Assembly (NCBI GenBank): GCA_013215715.1
Contig: JABSQT010000003.1
Span: forward strand, 79,011-143,010
Source: Mycoplasmatales bacterium
Lineage (GTDB): Bacteria > Bacillota_I > Bacilli_A > Mycoplasmatales > Metamycoplasmataceae
Direction of reading: 5' to 3'
Length of the DNA stretch: 64,000 bases
The notes beneath the pieces are model-generated. The model saw only the letters and a list, made by a program, of their open reading frames with translations. It had not been told where the DNA came from and did no database searches. Positions within the stretch are counted from its first letter, which is position 1. The number at the start of each line of letters is the position of its first letter. Positions 43,854-52,543 of the stretch are shown here, in pieces. Position numbers and translations under genes: made by a program.

Positions 43854-45690
43854 AATTTCTTTTACCAGTTCATCTTTTCCTATTAGGATCTGATGCTGTA
43901 TATGTACATGCTGGTCAGTTAGCACAAGCGATGAATTTTTCACCTTTTCTTGAACGTTTGAAAATTAATTGACCACCATCTTCTGGACAAGGCTCTGTAC
44001 CTGCTGGAATTGGGATTAATTTTGTATGTTCCATAGTATCTTGAGCACTTGCAATTTGATTATTAAATTTATCTCAAAACTCTTGCATTAATTCTTTGTA
44101 ATCTCTATTACCATCAGCAATCTTATCTAAATCAGACTCAACTTTTGCTGTATAGTCTTCATTAATTATTTTTTGGAAGTGTGTAGTTAATTTTTCTGAA
44201 ACCACTTTACCAAATTCAGTTGGCTTAAGAGCTCTACCTTCTTTTTCTACATATTCACGCTCTTTAATTTTATTAACAGTAGCAGCGAATGTTGAAGGAC
44301 GTCCAACACCAATGTTATCCATTTTTTCAATAATAGAACCTTCATTATATCTTGCAGGTGGTTGAGTAGCCTTAGCTTCTTTAATATATTCTTGTACGTC
44401 AACAACCTCGCCTTTTTTATATATAGGTAATTCATTATCATTTGAATAACCTGTAACTTTTAAGTAACCGTCGAATACAACTTTAGAAGCTGACATTTTA
44501 AATCTATGTTCACCATTAACTAATTCATACCTTAAAATTTCTCTTTCTGGTTGAACCATCAACGCTTGCATTGTTCTATTATAGATAACTTGATAAACCT
44601 TAAATTCTGCTGGTTTAAGTGAGAAGATACCTTTTGCTTTAGAAGGAGTTAATGCAATGTTGGTTGGACGTATAGCTTCATGGGCATCTTGATCACCAGC
44701 AACACCTTTAATTTCTGATGAAACATATTCTGAACCAAATTCTTTAGCGATGTATGCTTGAGCTTGTTTTACAAACGTAGCCGACATTCTTGTTGAATCA
44801 GTACGTGGATATGAGATAAGTCCACCATCACCAAAACCTTCATAAAGTCTTTGAGCTGCTGATTGTATTTGTCTTGATGAAAGTCCTGTTGATGACTCCG
44901 CAGTTTTATAAAGAACAGCTTGTTTAAATGGTGTACGTTTTGCATCTTTACGTTTTGAAACTTTAACTTCATCAACTGTTAGTGGTCCATTTAATGCTGA
45001 GAATACTTCATCAATCTGATCTGGCATAATTCATTCTTTATTTTTTTCGTTTGATTTTGGATTGTAATATTTTGCAGTAACTTCATCATTAATAATCGCT
45101 TCAACGTTGAAATAATTTACAGGAATAAATGCATCAATTTCCGCTTCTCTATCAACAATTAATTTAAGTGCAATTGATTGAACACGACCCGCTGTTGGTC
45201 TAGTTGGATAATTAGACATTTTTTGAGCCATTAATGTTGAAAGTCTATAACCAATAATACGATCTAACATTCTTCTTGTTTTTTGTGAGTTAACTAATGC
45301 TTCATCAATTACTGAAGGTTTATTCATTGCTTCATTAACTGCATCTTTTGTGATTTCATTAAAACGGATTCTTTTATATTTATCTTCAACTTCAAGGAAT
45401 TCAACTAAATTATCCCCTATAGCCTCACCCTCACGATCGGGATCGGTTGCAATATAAACAAAATCAGCTTTCTTAACTTCTTTTTTCAAGTCAGCAACTA
45501 CCGTCTTTTTAGTTGGGTCCAATTTATATTGTGGTTCTCATTTTTCAGTATCAATTCCAAGACGGAATAATCCTACTGAAGGCAGTTTAACTATATGCCC
45601 AACTGATGCCTTTACTACATAACCTTCTCCAAGGTATTTTTCTATTGATTTGATTTTATTTGGTGATTCTACGATTACTAATTTATTCAT
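43837..45690 (-). CDS. topA: DNA topoisomerase I (617 aa)
   Basis: Type IA topoisomerase that relaxes negative supercoils. TOPRIM domain at the N-terminus ([17 protein letters not shown], then [14 protein letters not shown]), active-site region [14 protein letters not shown] with the catalytic Tyr, and [11 protein letters not shown] single C-terminal four-Cys zinc motif ([10 protein letters not shown] and CANWPAC) ends the protein, fewer than the three fingers in E. coli. TAAACT lies six bases before the ATG. Confidence 0.95.
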
Positions 45691-46037
45691 GCTAAAAGTT
45701 TACCCTATTTATCATGTTTTACAAAATATATATTTATATATAAAATAATTTATTTTTCAAGCTTTTTGCTTTCATGCCCTAATGAAAGCTGCTTTTTATT
45801 ATTTTTTAAGCTTTAAATAAAAAATTATAATTTCAATAAAAAAATAATAATTTTAAAGAAAAAAATTCATAATTCCATTTTTAATAATTAAAATAATTGC
45901 ATAAAAAACACAATATAAAAATAGTTAATAAGGATTCAAATTTGATTAAAAATTAACCCTAAATTATACCAATAACACAACACTAAAATATTGACTTAAT
46001 TGATAGAAAAAAGTTGTAATAATTCGCTAAAAATAAC
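45691..46037. other. AT-rich spacer upstream of topA with one strong hairpin
   Basis: No gene is supportable in these 350 bp. A hairpin GCTTTCAT / ATGAAAGC (45768-45789) followed by CTTTTTATTATTTTTT reads as a plus-strand terminator without a gene before it. The rest is nearly all A/T. I see no DnaA boxes of the TTATCCACA type. Confidence 0.5.
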
Positions 46038-46062
46038 AAAAAAGAGCAGTACTCTTTTTTTA
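46038..46062 (-). terminator. Terminator of the dprA 3' fragment
   Basis: AAAAAGAG, CAGTA loop and CTCTTTTT with a minus-strand T run, overlapping the stop at 46060. Confidence 0.7.
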
Positions 46063-46629
46063 TTTATCCATATCTTTTATTGATGTAATTAGATTAGCTC
46101 CTTGTTTGATTAATTCAGTATTTCCATCATCAAAACTATCAGTTCCAGGGAAACAATAAACCTCTTTTCCTTGATTCAAAAATTGAGATACTAAATTCAT
46201 AATTCCACCATCTTTTTCAGAAGAGAACAATATTAAGGATTCTGCAAAAGCAGCAATAATTCTATTTCTAGCTCTTAATCTCTCCTTCTTAATATTAGTA
46301 TTTCGAGGGTATTCCGACACCACCAAAACATGTTCACCTGGTTCAACTTTAGTTGCCAAGAATGGATCCTCAACATCATTACCAGAAATTATTAATACAT
46401 CTTTTTTTTGCTCCAAAACTCTCTTTAAAACAAATTGATCTACACCTTTATATATAGCTGTAACAATGCCGTGTCTATGTGTAATTTCACTTATTGAATT
46501 ATTAATTCATTTTTTAACATTTAAATTTAATTCATTACCACTTGCACACATAAAAGTTTTCTTTAATATATTTATATTCCCTTTATAGAATAAAACGAAT
46601 GGTGGTTTATTGTGTTGGGTGTGTTTTTT
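46060..46629 (-). pseudogene. dprA: dprA, 3' part (separated from its 5' part by an insertion)
   Basis: The frame opens at the codon after an A-run (46624-46631) and begins with a DprA-like PPFVLFYKGNINIL segment, then carries the family's late motifs RARNRIIAAFAESLIL, GKEVYCFPG and TELIKQGANLITS. DprA loads RecA on incoming single-stranded DNA. There is no start codon before the PPFVLFYKG segment; the first ATG (46551) would drop it. The missing N-terminal domain is found 5.6 kb away at 52219-52416 on the same strand, ending at the same kind of A-run. Some function of a 163-residue product from 46551 cannot be excluded. Confidence 0.75.
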
Positions 46630-46684
46630 TTACATTAAATTGTAATTATTTACATTTGATTTTCTATATTTTTTCAACTAACAA

Positions 46685-46707
46685 AAAACAAGGAGTCACC
46701 TTGTTTT
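46685..46707. terminator. Hairpin at the left end of the island
   Basis: AAAACAAGG and CCTTGTTTT with T-rich flanks on both strands. No gene ends directly at it. Confidence 0.5.
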
Positions 46708-46720
46708 ATGAATTTATAAT

Positions 46721-46757
46721 AAAACCAAGAAAATTTTAATAGAGCTTCCTTGGTTTT
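46721..46757 (-). terminator. Terminator of the small membrane protein gene 46779-46967
   Basis: AAAACCAAG and CTTGGTTTT arms with a long (19 nt) loop, 22 bp after the stop. Confidence 0.5.
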
Positions 46758-46778
46758 TTCAACTTCTGTACTAGTTAC

Positions 46779-46967
46779 TTAATCTTTGTTCTCTTCTTGT
46801 TTTCTGTGTTCCTCTAGTGTTTTTAAAGTCTTGCTAATTTCTTTTCTTCTTGCAAAGTTGTCCTTCGCTCTTTTTGACGGTTCTTCAAACATCCAACCAA
46901 AGAAGACAACTATGAAAAAGATCAAAAAGAATACGCCAACGATTATACCTATAATTAAATTAAGCAT
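46779..46967 (-). CDS. Small single-pass membrane protein (62 aa)
   Basis: Residues 3-27 are one hydrophobic helix (LIIGIIVGVFFLIFFIVVFF) followed by a basic/acidic predicted coiled tail ending EEHRKQEENKD. Its start lies inside the end of the preceding gene (13 bp overlap), so the pair is probably one operon inside the island. Function unknown. Confidence 0.55.
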   Translation of the reverse strand: MLNLIIGIIVGVFFLIFFIVVFFGWMFEEPSKRAKDNFARRKEISKTLKTLEEHRKQEENKD

Positions 46968-47245
46968 TCCTTCTTTTCCCCCTTTGGATAATTCACCTTA
47001 ATTATAGTATTTTTAAAGCATAAATTGAAATCAGTTATTTCCAACATTCTTATAAAATTTGATATACTCTTTTTTTCCTCTTTAGAATATTGACCAAGCA
47101 AACTTATTATTCCGGTCTCTTTTGAAAAATACAAAGTTTTCGATAAATCTGTCAAAGTGATAAAAGCCTCAGTAATTGTTGTCACTCCTTCATTCCGTTT
47201 GTAAGTGACAAGCATAGATCACTTACCTCTCTTTATTATAATCAT
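46955..47245 (-). CDS. Hypothetical protein (96 aa)
   Basis: GGAGG lies ten bases before the ATG at 47245; the reading crosses one UGA Trp. The product starts with a basic stretch (IIIKRGKW) and has mixed beta/helix character, with two Cys near the end. No family recognised. Lies between the HEPN-like gene and the small membrane protein, all on the minus strand. Confidence 0.55.
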
Positions 47246-47292
47246 AATATTTTCACCTCCATATATACATGTATTAAAATATGGAAAAATTT

Positions 47293-47319
47293 AAAAAACA
47301 AGGAGGGAATCCTTGTTTT
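47293..47319 (-). terminator. Terminator of the HEPN-like gene
   Basis: AAAACAAGG and CCTTGTTTT arms with a minus-strand T run at the stop codon. Confidence 0.7.
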
Positions 47320-48136
47320 AGAAATATTTATTCAATATATTTTCAGCATAATAAGTTAATAAATAAAAGCCGACGTATGTGTATAGATTAGTTAAGTATT
47401 CATCCATCGGCATTGTGTGATTGTGCGTTATCGAATTCCTTATAACTTTAAAGTCTTTAAATAGTTTTGAATTTATAAATTCATCTGTTTTTTCAATAAA
47501 CTCTTTTTTTTGGGGGAATTCTTCAATAAAATCTTTTGTTAGATTCTTAGCGAAATAAGTATATTTTATTTTTTTTATTTTTTCGCTTCCTGAAAACAAT
47601 ATTGCAAGAGTCGCTATTTTATCAAAACAAGAATAAATATAAATCACTTCTTTATAGTTTTTATGGAAATCAAAATCAAAAATATTTTGAGGAGTACCTA
47701 AATCCTTTAATTTGAAATGTTTTAAATATTCTATTTGATTGAGTGCCCCTTCAATTTCAATAAAACCATCATCTTTAAAATTTGAAAAAACCCTGAAGAA
47801 TAAATCTATACCTTTTGATGTGTCGTTATAAAAAGCTTCGATTTTTTTATGCAGAAGTCCTTCTTTTAATGTATTTCTTAAATCTTGTAAATAAAAAACA
47901 TTTGTATTAATCTCAATATTACCCTCGCCCATTTGGTCAATCTTTTCTTGACTCCCAATCTTTTTTGATAAACTATCCACCTCTTCCAATAATTTATTAC
48001 GAGTTTCTATATCTTCAATTGTGTCATTAAGCATTTTTCTAATTTCGTCTATTTCTTTAAACTCCAATACCGCTCCTGGATCTATTCAGTTTTCCTTAAC
48101 AAACGACAAGATATCATTATCAATTACTTTCTTCAT
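47318..48136 (-). CDS. HEPN-like protein with RNxxxH motif (272 aa)
   Basis: All-helical protein. Near residue 240 it has VIRNSITHNH, the R-x4-H active-site motif of HEPN ribonucleases, preceded by a long helical region; overall it resembles HEPN domains of the Cthe_2314 type, though only by pattern. HEPN proteins are RNases of toxin-antitoxin, abortive-infection and CRISPR systems, often paired with nucleotidyltransferases. The ATG at 48136 follows AAGGTGG. It is divergent from the AbiEi/AbiEii genes, and a perfect palindrome of the shared type sits next to its -10 box, so it is likely under the same repressor. Confidence 0.65.
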
Positions 48137-48180
48137 ATTATCCACCTTCTTTTCAGACCATAACCTTAACTTCCAAAATA

Positions 48181-48211
48181 ATTATACACTAATTTATTTA
48201 TAAATAAATTA
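48181..48211 (-). promoter_or_regulatory. HEPN promoter with 22 bp palindromic operator
   Basis: Minus-strand TATAAT (48181-48186) is four bases from a perfect 22 bp palindrome at 48190-48211 with core ATTTATTTATAAATAAAT. Confidence 0.7.
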
Positions 48212-48250
48212 AAAGTTTAGAAGTGGTGTTCTCAGAATGCTATTTAAGAC

Positions 48251-48300
48251 ATATTTGTGATATTATGTTTATTTATAAATAAACATAATATCACAAATAT
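48251..48300. promoter_or_regulatory. 50 bp perfect palindrome between the HEPN and AbiE promoters
   Basis: Every base from 48251 to 48300 is matched by its complement across the centre at 48275/48276. The centre TTTATTTATAAATAAA is the same core as in the two 22 bp palindromes on either side. A further -10-like TATAAT lies at its right edge. Confidence 0.85.
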
Positions 48301-48337
48301 AATAGTCCTTTACATATTGTTGTTACTTTTTTTAAAA

Positions 48338-48369
48338 ATATTTATTTATAAATAAATATGTAGTATAAT
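48338..48369 (+). promoter_or_regulatory. AbiE promoter with 22 bp palindromic operator
   Basis: A perfect 22 bp palindrome at 48338-48359 with core ATTTATTTATAAATAAAT abuts TATAAT (48364-48369), which is six bases from the AbiEi ATG at 48376. AbiEi antitoxins repress their own operon through inverted repeats, so this is the expected operator position. Confidence 0.75.
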
Positions 48370-48375
48370 GATTTC

Positions 48376-49005
48376 ATGATCTCAAAACAAATTGATAACA
48401 AATTAATTAAACTAAAAGGGACTTACACCTATAAACAATTGATGAAATTACTTTCGTCAACCTTTATTGCATATGAATATAACGAAGGTATGAATTTCCT
48501 AAGGCAGTCTATTTATAGACTTAAAAAATCTGGTATTGTATTCAAAGAGAAAGATGGTAGTTTCACCTTTAACTCAGGAAAAGTAAACATAGAAATCAAA
48601 AAAAATTCCTTAAAACAATTAATAAATTCCAATCTTACATCTACTTCAATTGGCGAATTATTAAATAAATTTGGGTTAATAGATCAATTACCAGGGCAAA
48701 AATACATCCTTATTCAAAAAAGGCATAAACCCATTAAAAGGGATTTATTAGGAACATACAAACTCCTAATAACGCAATATGAATTCAATGCTAAAACAAA
48801 AAAATACTTTGAGTATGCGAAAATATTCGAAAATCTTTCCGATACTTTTACTGATCGAGCTGCTTTCTACAACTTAATTGAAAAAGAAGGAGAAGAAGTT
48901 GTTAGAGATACTTTTAGAAAAATATCTCCATATATTTTAAATAAATATAAAAAAAGGTACGAATCATACATTTCTTGAGTTACAGATAGGACAAACAGAT
49001 GATAA
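48376..49005 (+). CDS. AbiEi-type antitoxin/repressor (209 aa)
   Basis: N-terminal winged helix (residues about 5-75, TYTYKQLMKLL and LRQSIYRLKKSGIVFKEKDG) and a basic C-terminal domain, the layout of AbiEi antitoxins of type IV toxin-antitoxin systems. These repress the operon and counteract the AbiEii toxin without binding it directly. Starts as a leaderless gene and overlaps AbiEii by 7 bp, with two UGA Trp in the last residues. Confidence 0.75.
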
Positions 49006-49898
49006 ATAATTTAATGCTTGTAAAGGATAATGAGATAACAAAAATATTGGGTGAAATTCCCCAATCCGATTATTTCGAAGTTATTTTAAAAGGTGGAACC
49101 TCTTTAACTAAGGGTTATGGAATAGGTGAACGAATGTCAGAGGATATAGATATTTTAGTGATACCAAAGGTCTCAGACTACACTAACGCTAAAGCCTTAA
49201 GATTTATTAAAGAAATCAGGGGGTACTTTAAGTCAAAATATAAAGTTACCAATGAAAATCCTCCCGGTGGTGGACGCACTCATTTTGCATGTACACTTAC
49301 ATGGGAAGACACGACATCACACCAGATAAAAGTGGATATCCGATTCGATAAAAATGAAAATGAAGCCATAGAATTTAAAAGAATGATAATAAAGGAATTT
49401 ACCGATGCAGGAGATTTAATAGAAACTGGCACTGATTTCTTATTTGCTGATTTGACCACAACTTTCTTTGATAAGATATTTGCTTTTCAAAATAAAGCTT
49501 ATACGGAATTAGTTCAACACACAAGAAGAAGAGGTAAAGTAATTGTAATTGATGAAGCCGAAATCAAAACCAATAAGTTAAATTCACAACAAATAAAAAG
49601 ATTGGCGCGTCATGCATTTGATATAACTAAAATATTCCCAATGATAAGTTTTGATTTAGAAAGAATAAATACACACCTTTCTTTAGAAAAAAGCAGTTAT
49701 TCTTTAAAAGATGATAATAAATCTTGACTCAAAAGGTCATATAATAATAGTCTAAACAAGTTTTTGATTTTTACAAAAAAACAAGAAATCAAAGAATGAC
49801 TCTCTATGATTGAAGGAGACTTCATAAATGCCTTAGATGTTAATACCGTTTTAAAAGAAATAACTGAAATACAAACATTCATCAGTCAATTATATTAA
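48999..49898 (+). CDS. AbiEii/AbiGii-type nucleotidyltransferase toxin (299 aa)
   Basis: N-terminal nucleotidyltransferase fold with LKGGTSLTKGYGIGERMSED, then IDI, matching the AbiEii catalytic pattern GGTSL…R-x-S-x-D-I-D, and a C-terminal helical half with lysines (RRRGKVIVIDEAE). AbiEii-like toxins transfer nucleotides to RNA or proteins and stop growth during phage infection. All catalytic acidic positions look intact. The gene ends in a good terminator. Confidence 0.85.
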
Positions 49899-49903
49899 TA
49901 TTG

Positions 49904-49931
49904 AAACACCAATTGCTATGGGTGTTTTTTT
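49904..49931 (+). terminator. Terminator of the AbiE operon
   Basis: AAACACC and GGTGTTT arms followed by a T run. Confidence 0.75.
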
Positions 49932-50019
49932 GTTTTCGTGCATGCAAAAGATATAGACTTACTTATATTTTGATAACATAATCTAATTATTACTCAACAT
50001 GGTGTTATTCTTTACTTAT

Positions 50020-50301
50020 ATGAAATATAATCAAAAACACAAACAAAAGGTGGTTAATTACTCGAAAAATCATGGTGTTATTAAAGCCTCTAAGAAATAT
50101 GGGATACCTAAATCCACTATTTACAAATGAAGGAGAGAGATGAACACCTTAACCCCAAAGCACCTAGATATTTCCTCTGTGAAAAATAGAGATTATGCAA
50201 AATTAACAGATGAAGAGTTAAGGTGTTTATTTTTTATAAAACTTAAATCAAAATCATTAATCAAAAAAATCCTAAGGGACGAAAATGAAAAAGATATTTA
50301 A
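50020..50301 (+). CDS. IS3-family OrfA, helix-turn-helix protein (93 aa)
   Basis: HTH of the transposase type near residues 15-40 (HGVIKASKKYGIPKSTIYKW, UGA Trp). No TAA or TAG interrupts it. Overlaps OrfB by 17 bp in another frame, the usual place where IS3 elements make the fused transposase by frameshifting. Confidence 0.7.
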
Positions 50302-51742
50302 ACCGAGAATACATGAACTAAAAATCATAAGGAAAGCTTTGAATGCGCACAAAGAAAAAGGATTGGCATATGCGGTTTCTGTTACCGGGCTATCGAAATC
50401 TACAATAAGTAAATATGTAGCAAAGGAAAAAGAAGGTTTTGAATTCACAGATCCCATTGCAAAAACAATTAAAAGAGTATATTCAAAGAGTAAATCTTCA
50501 TATAAAACCAATAGTAAATTTAGTTATGAATTTAAGAAAATAGTGATTCATGATTATAAGAAGCTTGGATATAAAAAATGTTTAGATAAATACCCCAATT
50601 TATCATCATCCACACTTTTAAGGTGGCAAAAACAAGAGAAGAAAGGGGCATTAAAGCCAAAGAAAAACACCAGGAATAATGGACGGATAGGCTTGAGTGT
50701 GATTGGTAGATACACAAGAAGCACATTAATAAATAAAAATAAATTAGAGTCTTTTGAAACTTCATCATTATTAATCAAACAATTGAGTAATATTGGTAAA
50801 TATAAATACATAGAATCAATGAATGAGGAAGGCTTATTGCCAATTAGTTTCCTTTGTGAAGTAGCCGGAGTTACCAGACAAGCTTATTACAAATGAAAAA
50901 GAAGCGGTAAACCAGAAATACCAACACATAACAAAGCATTAGCTAATTTTATTAGCAATATTAAAACAACAAACAAGCATTGAGGATCTAGAACGATAAA
51001 ATGAAAATATGAAGATGCTACCGGTGAGCGTGTTAGTCGCTCTCAAGTTATGCGAGTTATGGAATTAGTAAATTACCATTCCACATCAGGTAAGCATAGA
51101 AAGAGATACTCAAGACCATCAAGCGAATCAAGAAAAAATCTTTTAAAGACTAATTATTTTAATTTTGTAATGGAAAATTCACTAAGAGCTACAAGATCTA
51201 ATGCTGTTTGATTTACTGATGCACATTTCATCTTTCCACACACCGATAGAAGGGGTAAGTTAAAATTAATAACACTTCTAGACTCTCATGATAAAAGCGT
51301 TGTTAGTTTCACTTTTACCAACTCTTCTGATCATACGTATATATTTATAAAATTATTGGAAGAAACTTTTTCGAAACTTGGAAAACCCTTAGTAATTCAT
51401 TCAGATAATGGTTATGAATTTACAAATCATAATGTTATGGATTTTTATAAGCGACATAAAATTAAAGCTAGTTTCAGCAAACCTGGAAAACCACAAGAGA
51501 ATGGTGTTATCGAAAGATTTCACAAAACCTTAAAAATAGAAAATAATTTGTATAAAGACTTCAAGAATATTCAAGATGCTAAAAATAAAATAATAGAATA
51601 TATAGATTATTACAACTTACAAAGAAGGCATTCAACATTAAAATATGAAACACCAGGCAAAATTAGAAAAAAATCATTGGAGAAAACTAGAAAACACTCA
51701 TATGAAGGTATTCTTGAATTAATAAAAGAATACAAGAGGTAA
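50285..51742 (+). CDS. IS3-family OrfB transposase, apparently intact (485 aa)
   Basis: Two further HTH-like segments precede an integrase core with the DDE residues: D in VWFTDAHFIF, D in VIHSDNGYEFT and E in ENGVIERFHKTLK, with correct spacing. Also RRHSTLKYETPGKI, typical of the end of IS3 transposases. Longer than most OrfB because the HTH region is included. No internal stop other than UGA Trp. Confidence 0.88.
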
Positions 51743-52072
51743 GTGCGAATGCATTTTCTATCACCCTCCCATTTTAATCACAGTTTTGACTCAAAGTAAT
51801 ACGGCCAACTATAGCATAATGCTATATAATAGTTTTGGTAAAGATTATATCCGAATCCTCGTGATTCTTAAAAACTCGTCTCCTTTTTATTTATATGTGA
51901 TGAGTTTTTTTATGCTGTTTTTGAGCAAAAAATCTTCATCAAATATGAAACATTCCCACAAAACGAAATAATATTAAAGCTAGTTTTAATACGCCAGCGA
52001 AACTAAAGAGAAGATCATAAGAAGATTTAATGACTTATCCAAATATACCCTTAAATTAATAAGCGAATAAAA
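51743..52072. other. Non-coding remnant between the IS and the dprA 5' part
   Basis: No gene is supportable. There is a small palindrome TAGCATAATGCTA, a hairpin AAAAACTC…GAGTTTTT (51868-51909) with a T run, and a stretch near 51975-52050 that reads like a decayed coding fragment (residues such as NIKASFNTPAKLKRRS). Probably the right part of the island, with remains of another element. Confidence 0.35.
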
Positions 52073-52102
52073 AAATAAACACTTAATAGCGTTTATTTTT
52101 TT
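52073..52102. terminator. Hairpin at the right side of the island
   Basis: AAATAAAC and GTTTATTT arms with T runs on both strands. Confidence 0.6.
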
Positions 52103-52218
52103 ACATCTTTTTTTATTAGTTTTAATATGTGTAGCAACCATTCATTTCTTTATAAGAAGACATCATAGCCATTGTTTACCATGAACTTCAATATATGGTG
52201 TAAACTTTTTCCATACCA

Positions 52219-52416
52219 CTACATATATGCTTTTTTTAATTGATTGGGATATCCTAGATCTAATATGGTTATAGCATTTATATCTTGTTTCTTCATTTTG
52301 GCTTCTAAATCTTTAAGTTCTCTTAAAGATATCTTTTCTTTTTCTTCTAGTGCTTGATAAATTTTATCTCAATCACCTTTATATTTAATAGCAAATCATA
52401 TTAATATTATGTTCAT
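52219..52416 (-). pseudogene. dprA: dprA, 5' part (cut off at TAG)
   Basis: AGGAGG five bases before the ATG, then 65 residues resembling the N-terminal domain of mycoplasma DprA proteins: NIILIWFAIKYKGDWDKIY, ISLRELKDLEAKM and ITILDLGYPNQLKKAY. In intact DprA this is followed by a PPFVLFYKGN segment, which is found 5.6 kb away at the start of the fragment ending at 46060. Directly after LKK the coding A-run (52231-52237) meets foreign sequence and a TAG. Confidence 0.75.
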
Positions 52417-52514
52417 TCCTACCTCCTACATACATATATGCTTTAAATATGCAAGATTTTTAAATAAAAAATATTATATATAAATATATTGCTCATGTTT
52501 TATCATGCAAAAAA

Positions 52515-52542
52515 TAAAAAAACACCAATAATAGGTGTTTTA
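52515..52542 (-). terminator. Terminator of the propeller surface gene
   Basis: AAACACC and GGTGTTT arms with a minus-strand T run at the stop codon. Confidence 0.75.
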
Positions 52543-52543
52543 A

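Larger units (their letters stand above)
49937..51775 (+). mobile_element. IS3-family insertion sequence (ends approximate)
   Basis: Two overlapping reading frames typical of IS3-group elements, between the AbiE terminator and non-coding sequence. Candidate inner-end motifs ACTTAC (left, about 49958) and GTAAGT (right, about 51741) occur in opposite orientation, but I could not define full inverted repeats or a target duplication, so the limits are estimates. Confidence 0.7.

Noticed and set aside
45691-46037. AT-rich region as a replication origin
   Set aside because: No DnaA-box-like repeats and no dnaA or dnaN nearby.
49937-51775. Exact inverted repeats and target duplication of the IS3 element
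   Set aside because: Only short ACTTAC/GTAAGT matches are visible near the ends and no matching 3-5 bp flanks, so I do not claim precise ends.
51786-51971. 61-codon frame downstream of the IS transposase
   Set aside because: Needs a TTG start without ribosome-binding site, contains a terminator-like hairpin, and shows no recognisable motif.
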